Source: Allacma fusca
Lineage: Eukaryota; Arthropoda; Collembola; Symphypleona; Sminthuridae
Assembly: GCA_947179485.1 (NCBI GenBank)
Contig: OX359248.1
Coordinates: 33,365,378-33,429,377, forward strand
Length of the DNA stretch: 64,000 bases
Reading direction: 5' to 3'
Below are positions 56,526 through 64,000 of the stretch, piece after piece. Within the stretch, counting starts at the first letter, position 1. Every line of letters begins with the position of its first letter. The position numbers and the translations under genes were made by a program. The notes beneath the pieces are model-generated. The model was given only the letters and a program-made list of their open reading frames with translations, had not been told where the DNA came from and made no database searches.

Positions 56526-58271
56526 CCAAAGGTGTCCAAATGACTCAGCCTATCCTATACCCTTCCTATTTATAAAATTTGAACCGAGCCTACATATATG
56601 CCTGCATTTTAACCGCCGAATAGATCAGCCTATCCTACATCCTTCCTATATGGGGTCCAGCAAGCCTACATTTCACTAAAAAATTAGCTCAACGAATTCT
56701 ACACCCTTCCTAAATCTTATGTGCTTTTCATAACTGACAGACTATTTATGACCATTCTACTCTAATAATTAAAAATACTATCTCAAGTAAATGGGGTTGA
56801 AATAAAATAGTTTAAGTTTAGACACCTTGACCAAAAGCCCTAAGAGCAAAATAGTATGGATCTTGATTTGGTTTACGCCGGAAATAGTACGCAAATTTTA
56901 CAACATTGGTCAAAAGGGATTAAGCATGAGATCGGTTCGGATAAAACATAAATCCGAACCGTAACCGAACCGAAGTTTTCGGTTAATTTTTTATTCAAAT
57001 CCGAACCGAACCGTTTTGTTAGGATAAAAAATACTCGTATCCGAAACCGAACCGCCAAACATCGGTTCGGATGATTTTTATAACCGAAACGTTTGTCGGT
57101 TATCCGAATAACCGAAACAATGTTGCACATTTTACCAATGAAAACTTCATTCGAAACAGATATATTTAATAATTTGTTTTGAAAATCTTTGTTTTAATAA
57201 AAACGTTGCTTAAACTTAAAGCAATTATGTATTAAACTAATTTTTATCAAATTCTACCTATTATTTGATTTCAAATGACTACTAAAAATCTAAGGACTAA
57301 ACCTCCAGTAAGACCTAAATGTTCCCAAAACTCGCTTCTCATCGTTTTTTTAAAGGCTCATTTTTCCCTGTAGTTTCTGCTTTTATTATGGAGTCGGAGG
57401 TTTCCATTGATGACATATTAGTTGTAGTAATAAGGCACTTATTTAATTTAAACTAAAAATTAAATAGTGGTGTGAGAAATTATTGCGATGTGATGAACAA
57501 ATGTATGACTGCCCGTGGCCCATGCGATGTGCTTTCTAAATATATTGCAGATACATAATGAAACAATCGTTTGTCTCGAGAAATTCATGCTACAGTCGTT
57601 CTCGATTTAGATTTGCTAAAATTTTTAGAAAAAAATTCAAAATCGGTTATCCGTCGGTTTAACCGAGCGGATACATTCACTTGATCCGAACCGAACGGAT
57701 AAATTCATACTTAAAACCGAACCGATCCGAAACCGATATCCGGTTAGGCATTGACGTATCCGAACCGTTCGGTTATTTCAATTCGGTTACGAATCTTCGA
57801 TCCGAGCCGTCGGTTTCGGTTAACCGATGGTCGGATAACCGCGTTAAACTGAACCGATCTCATGCTTAAAAGGGATGTCACTTTTAAGATTTCCTTAAGT
57901 TCCCACTTTACCGAATATTTAGAAGTTTTGATTTCGGAGAGGTTTCAGCGCATATCAAGGCAAGATAGCACGTACTTTTCACGCTTGAACCACTCCATAA
58001 AACAATTTGCAAGAACCAGGCGCCGACTATTCTTTAATTTTCATTTTGTCCATTCCATATGCCATTAAATGAAGATGACATGCTTCAATAGCCTACATAT
58101 ATGCCTATAATTCTACGACGGCTGAGCCTACCTATTTTGTAGGCTAGGTTTTAAGTGTATATTCTTGCACCCTATTTTGCCTACAATACAAGCCTCTTTG
58201 ATAAAATCCTCGCACCCTATAAATAGCCTACAAATAGGCCTATATGTAGGATAGGCGGACTCCTTTGGTAT
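56526..58271. mobile_element. Element with CCAAAGG ends and GCCTA motif arrays, split by a nested MITE
   Basis: Left end CCAAAGGTGTCC..GCCTATCCTATA and right end (inverted) CCAAAGGAGTCCGCCTATCC match. Within about 170 bp of each end, GCCTAC/GCCTATCC and their complements recur many times. The 8-bp target duplication was not confirmed. A separate element (56921-57868) is inserted inside. Confidence 0.65.
56921..57868. mobile_element. hAT-type MITE, 948 bp, with GAACCG motif arrays
   Basis: Ends TAAGCATGAGATCGGTT and AACCGATCTCATGCTTA, with a perfect 8-bp duplication AAAGGGAT (56913-56920, 57869-57876). Both subterminal regions (56930-57120 and 57640-57860) consist largely of CCGAACCG, TCGGTT, GGTTAACC and related words. 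The AT-rich middle has no transposase. Confidence 0.93.
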
Positions 58272-59876
58272 GTGCTGATGAGGGAAATGTTCTACAACTT
58301 GTAAATACTTCTGGGAGTAATTTTTGATGTTTCTGCAAGTATGCAAGTTAATTTGGTTTCTAATCAAAAACACTCAGTTTTTTAAACTCGTCAATGAAAG
58401 TACCGCTCTAGTTAGTCAAAATTACACATCAAGGTGTCATATATTATTGCATATAACGGAATATTGCATGCAAACAATTCTGGACTAAGTACCCGGGTAC
58501 GACACTGAGATACCCGAGAATGGGTACAATTTTGAAATTTCTAGTACCATTCTATAGTTTCAGATTACATTGCGAGACGGGTGTGAAACATTTATACTCG
58601 GATAATCGGGTATATGTAGGGGTATAGATGCCAGATATTGCAATACTCGCACTTCGGGTACGAATGCGGGTATCCATTTTGCATACCCTTGCGGAACACT
58701 GAGTGTATGGCAGTCGTACAAACATTTGGTTGCATTTTTCCATAATTTTTTGTACGTTCATTGTCCAACAATTATTGCTATTCATGAGCAATTGAAGATG
58801 ATAGTTTCTAAGGTTACATTAGAATTATGGGAAAGTGGACCAATAAAACGAAATGCTATATTGTGCATTGGCATATGTAGATACAAACATGTATGCAATT
58901 AAACATTTATAAATGTATGTACACATTTACATAATCCCTATAACACATTTACATTATTAGGAAAATCCTAATAGTGTAAAGAATAGAAAAAACATCCTTT
59001 TAAAAAAAGGCTTGTCGTGTTTATTATCACTATCATTATTCTACTCATGGAATAAAATCGTGCAATAAAAATTATATATGCTGGTCAATTTTCAAGCCCT
59101 AACAATAAGACTCCAGACACGACAAATATTTCACTAGATATTTCTCGCAGAGAACTGGAAAATACTAGTAACTAGTGAGCTTCTACAAACATAATAGTTC
59201 TGAAAACCAGGTTTCACTATGCATTGTTCAATGAGGTTGTGTGTAAATAGTAAATACACTTGAGTTGCAACATTGATGCGAGGATTTGTTTACAAGTGGC
59301 CTTTGCTACAATACTATTATGTTTTCGGTTGCTTACACATAGCGTATTCAATGTATGTATGTATGTATTTTGTCGGGTCCACTGTCCACTCCCACTGGAT
59401 GAAGCTGCTGCAAAGCGTTAAGACAAGACTTAAGACTCTTGGTAGCCAAGTAGTACAATAGCGGGTTACTTGGATATACCTACATATACTAGTTTGCTTA
59501 ATAATACTTTCTCATAAGTGCACTAATCGCTGTCTCACATATGTATAGACTACACTCATAAATAAAATGTCATTCTAATTCCTCACCTAACCTACATTTG
59601 CCTATGGGTGTCTCTAATGCTCCTATTGTGCACAAATTCCTGTTAAGTGAACAAATCCCTGTATAAATATGAGTTAAGAGTCTAGCCCTAGTCCTACTTG
59701 AGCCAGCAATTAACTCTTTACCTAACATTTGGCCTTCTATATTACCTCTGCATTTGATCTGGCAACTGGGAACTTTCCCCGCACTTTTTATGCACTCATA
59801 CATTCAGAACCTTTACAAACACTCTTACCACAGTCTCTGAAATAGGCAGGATTGACTCTGGCCCTACAACTACATA
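58272..59876. other. Non-coding DNA with a further GGGTA array
   Basis: At 58485-58700 there are repeated TACCCG/CGGGTA words resembling the array at 52950-53186. The remainder is AT-rich with nothing recognised. Confidence 0.45.
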
Positions 59877-60603
59877 CAGTGGCAGTCAATTGACGTTGGA
59901 CGCCCAATGTTATTTTAAACAACTACTAATAACTTTTTACACAGTTAAGCGAATCTTCTCAAAATTTCAGATTTTAATGTCGAACATATGGGTATTAGAT
60001 ACTTGTACGTATTAATTACGTACACAATTGTGTTTCAGGAGAGTCATGACCCTAAACTCACATGTAAGTCAACATCAGCTTTCTTCCGGAAAAACAAATT
60101 TTTGGTGATGAAATAGCCACCACAAAGCCTAGACATGATCCAAGTTGAACAACTTTGAGATTTTATTACGACGGAGTTGCAAAATTTCAACATTTCTGGG
60201 AAACCCAGCTTGAAAAATCTCGTCACCGAAATACGGGAAGGATTCCCCCGAAGTTACCCGGAAGCTAGTGGGGACCATACCTCGGAGGATAGCAGGTGTC
60301 CTAGTAGTCAGAGGTGGGCTTACGCGGTACTAAAGTACAGTAGTTAAGTGGGAATTGAGGTAAAAACTTAGTTAAACGCAGCTGTCCAACTTCAAATGAC
60401 GCCGATTTTTTAACACAATTTTGTTTCAAATTTTTTTTACAGTGTATGAGATGTACTGTGTACGTTAATACGTACAAGTATCTAATACCCATATGTTCGA
60501 CATTAAAATCTGAAATTTTGAGAAGATTCGCTTAACTGTGTAAAAAGTTATTAGTAGTTGTTTAAAATAACATTGGGCGTCCAACTTCAATTGACTGCCA
60601 CTG
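59877..60603. mobile_element. Mariner/Tc1-like MITE, 727 bp, with ~150 bp inverted repeats
   Basis: Begins CAGTGGCAGTCAATTGACGT and ends with the inverse CACTG, flanked by TA on both sides (59875-59876, 60604-60605). The arms 59877-60025 and 60455-60603 are near-identical inverted repeats. The ~430 bp centre has no surviving transposase frame. Confidence 0.92.
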
Positions 60604-63589
60604 TACATGTAAATGTAGTTGAAGCTCTTGCGGTGAACATTCTCGCTAGCTCATCCATTTTTTCGTTCCCTTCAAGCCCCATATGACCGGGTATCCACCT
60701 TACAGATGCTAGGTTCAGCGTATCCAATGGTTGTAGATTTTTTTCAGGCTGGTTCATTCATTGATTTCACAACTATACACGTACCCATAAAATGCATTAA
60801 AATTCTGGGTTTTAGCTGTCCTGTACTCAAATAGTATCATTCACTATTTTACTCACTATTTTTATATTTATACTAGCAATCAGGCCATCCGCCGAAGCGG
60901 ATGGGATGTCTGGCACAATGAATTTTGATTGTAATAATAATTTGAATGCAACAATAATATTTTATACAAATATCAGTACCCTAGAAGTTCTATTTTTGCA
61001 GTAATTACGCAGAATTATTATATAAAGTAACAAAACAGCTAAATAATCTTAACATGAAGGGTTTAACCATCCAATTTGCCCCGTCTGTAGCTTATTTCAG
61101 ATATTTTCTAAAATGAAATAATTACTGTTACAACTGTTTCGTAAATATCTATTTGTAGTAACTTCATTGCTGGAGTGGGTTTATCTGTTGTGACAATAAA
61201 CAAAAATCGTATGGAAACTGGCATGGAGTTTAATAACCCATCAAAAAAATAAGCTCATCCAATTTATGTTAAATGTTAATATCGGATCAGCTGTTTTTTA
61301 AATTAGGTTAGGATGCCTGTAGCTCGGTTGACAAAAAATAAATTTCAGAAATGTTTGTAAATTAATCTGACGTTGCGGGGTATAAACGTTTTTTAAAATA
61401 ATTAAATGCTTTAATTAATGCTTTTTAAATGGGAACTCCAATGAAAATGGTACTTTTTAGAATTTAGCCAACGATATGGTGCTTTTAAAACTTAAACTAT
61501 TTAAGCAAACCAAATGTTTGTCAGCCAGCCTTGTTTTGAAATTATATTAGTTAATATGAATTATGCTGGACAACTTTACTAAAATCATTAGACCTGGTCA
61601 CAAAACTTTTGATTCTAGGAAAAAAGGAGTTTCAACATTATGTCGCTAATATTGTTGCAAAAAGGTTGTAACTATTTTCAGTATTGCAGTGTAATTTCAA
61701 TATATTCAGGACAGCCACTCTCTCGCTAAAGTCGAGCACCAGTGACGAATTATTTTTAAAATCGAGTGGGCTAATTATTAATATGGTTATGTGAGCCAGT
61801 CAACTATATGCACGAAAGTGTAGGCTATTCGTTGGAGATTTTGTTAACGTAGACGTGAAACATTCAAACATGGCTTACAAACAATGGTAACATACTTAGG
61901 TTCTTGACTATAACGTTACTTGATTTTTGATCACGAACGGGTAACAATTTTTTGCACCATCCAGAACGCTATCAGTGCATGACAACTACATCATTTTAAT
62001 TCATTTAATGTCCAATATGTATTGATGGACGATTTACCCCAAGTAAGAATTTAATAGTGTTGGTTAAAAGATGATAACTGGTCATATAAAAGTCACACTG
62101 TACTAAATATTCAAAGGCGTACATAATAAGTTAGTGGTAGTTTATTCTAATTAACCATACAAATTCCAAGATGCAAGCTATAGGTACATAGCTTGTTTAG
62201 CATTGCGGTATTTTTGTTCTCTCTTTTTTCCATTTTTTTCCATTTTTGTATTATGAAATGGCATTATTTTTTGTTGACTTGGACAGAATTAAGCTAAAAA
62301 CTTGGTTACTTTACCTATAGCCTGCCCAAGTCAACAAAAAAGAAATAATAAAATAAAAATAATAAATAAAAAAAAATAAACTAAAAATAAAAAAATGCTT
62401 TTTTATCTTGATTTAAGTATTTTTTTCATAAATAAAATACTTCATTCGAACCGTCGTCCTATCCCCAATATAAATGTTTTGTTAGATGGGGTTTCAAAAT
62501 ATTAATTACTATGTTTTGAGCAAACCGAAAATTTGGCAGATTGGTCTACAAAACACTGTTAATGCGTGGATTCCCACACATTTTTCAAATTAAAACAATC
62601 TACATAAGACAAACCAGAATCATATTTGTTTTGAAAAACATCGATCCAAGGTATAATCTAAAAAACCAGATTTTGGGGCTGTATGACTCGCGAAAAACCT
62701 TGGTACATGTTGTCAGGGAAGGTCTATCTCTAACGTTAATGGCTCATTTGAAAATGACTGAAAATTAATTGGATAACAACCTCGAAAAAACTGAATTTAG
62801 AAAGTATTTTAATTTTTGTAAAACTGCTCTAACTTTGGACTGGGATATGTCATTGGCATAGATGGCTCATTCTACAAGATTTTAAGTGCTCAATAAACTC
62901 AATCTTAGTCGAAATTTTATCGGGATACTGAAAAATAGGAGTGTTGTGAGAAATACTTCCACAATCTGATAAACGTTGGATCTAGAATCACAACGTTTTT
63001 ATTAAGTTGTTTCAAAAAAGTTTTCGTTTCTTTAGGTGACACTGACTTGCTTTTATCTCACTTACATTACTTTAAGCACCCAAGTTCAATCATTTATTTC
63101 TATTATTTTAAGAACCTAGCTCTCTAATTTTAAAGGAATGACCTAAGAAGGAGAAAACACAAGTGATGGAGAATGAGAATATATATTTATGCTCTATATT
63201 CCACCACTATAGAACATTCTCTGCAAACAAACTATTTAAGGTGCCCACTTAGGATTTTCTAATTTTCACAAAAATAAGTTTGTATAGACCATTAAATATT
63301 ACTGTGAAAGGTGTCACTCGTCTCCAAACTCCGTAATTTGTTTTTTAAAATTCACAAAAAAATCTATATTTGAGGCGAAATTAGGCAATCCAGTTTCAAA
63401 TGGTATTTAACATGGGGATCTGAAATATTAACATATGCAATCCTGCTCTCAAAAATGTTGATGGAAATGAAGACCTTGTATATTATATATCCTACGACAG
63501 CATCCATTCTAGAAGTTATATGAACTTCGGTAATGTTTTATCAAAAAATCGATATTTTTGAAATTTTGAATCCCAGATCCCAGTAGACA
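60604..63589. other. AT-rich non-coding DNA
   Basis: No gene recognised. A short hairpin CATCCGCCGAAGCGGATG lies near 60889, and an imperfect inverted repeat at 62262-62350 (TTTTTTGTTGACTTGGACAG against its inverse) is followed by A/T-rich simple sequence. Confidence 0.45.
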
Positions 63590-63806
63590 TTTAGAGTTAT
63601 TTAAAGATGGATTTTGGAAATCCGACTGCATGTTATTTTATTTGGGAATTACGTTGTGTTTTGCTGTTTTACCCAAATTATATACAGTAGAGAAATGATA
63701 TTTGGAACACAAAAATATAGATTCTTATAGTAGTATAATTAAATAGTATATACACAGTATTTTTACTGTCTGATTTTCTTTGAAAGATATCACAAAATAT
63801 TCAAAA
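63590..63806. repeat. Dispersed repeat, copy 2
   Basis: Same orientation as and highly similar to 49050-49226. Confidence 0.8.
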
Positions 63807-64000
63807 ATGGGTCGGTTGATATTTAGATCAAGCAAAGAAAAGTAAGTAAAGACAATTCAGAGAAGCAATCAGTACTAAGATATTAGACGGTTGATTTATA
63901 ATTTAAAATAAAATCACAAGTTCTAAAATGCTGGAAATTGGAATTTGATACTGCACTCCGTTTTCTGTACATTCTATCGGCTATTCTGAGCGAGTTCTTA

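Noticed and set aside
57681-57869. 62-codon plus-strand frame
   Set aside because: Product of the GAACCG array at the MITE end.

Overview
The window looks like arthropod nuclear DNA. It is AT-rich, has many short introns with GT-AG boundaries, and carries an arthropod-style MED19, a ZAD-type C2H2 zinc-finger gene and divergent ionotropic receptors (IRs). A hexapod such as a springtail or insect is plausible, but the sequence alone does not fix the species. No prokaryotic features, CRISPR arrays or rRNA genes were seen.

Layout. 1-383: 5' end of an unrecognised acidic protein on the minus strand, running off the window. 840-7890: two diverged ~0.85 kb inverted repeats enclosing a seven-exon gene for a secreted immunoglobulin-domain protein (minus strand) and a pogo/Tigger-like MITE. 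8160-9646: a small minus-strand ORF and the intact plus-strand MED19 gene. 10714-13500: a seven-exon ZAD/14-finger zinc-finger gene (minus). 15540-28339: a five-exon unnamed gene (minus). One of its introns is about 10.9 kb because it holds a small DNA transposon, which was itself split by a nearly intact Ty3/Gypsy LTR retrotransposon (17166-27425, TSD CTAT, LTRs differing at about two bases).

29757-34750 and 51170-56130 are two copies of a segmental duplication, each carrying an IR gene on the minus strand. The right copy (53556-55795) has an intact three-exon reading frame. The left copy (32510-34332) has lost the middle of its ligand-binding/S2 region by deletion and is probably a pseudogene. 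A 2.0 kb hAT element with a perfect 8-bp TSD sits in the left copy and carries its own nested palindromic MITE.

35140-48960 is a graveyard of decayed elements: a LINE ORF1 fragment, a long BEL/Pao ruin, a gag-only minus-strand LTR element and unassigned ORFs. 49759-64000 is mostly non-coding with several non-autonomous DNA transposons: a hAT MITE with TSD TTGACATT, another with TSD AAAGGGAT nested in a third element, and a mariner-like MITE with ~150 bp inverted repeats.

The host genes do not form a pathway: transcription (MED19, the zinc-finger protein, possibly the 521-aa gene), chemosensation (IRs) and an extracellular Ig protein. The most distinctive signal is repeated nesting of DNA transposons whose ends carry dense arrays of a short motif matching their own termini, a different motif for each family. 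I saw no clearly new multi-gene system.
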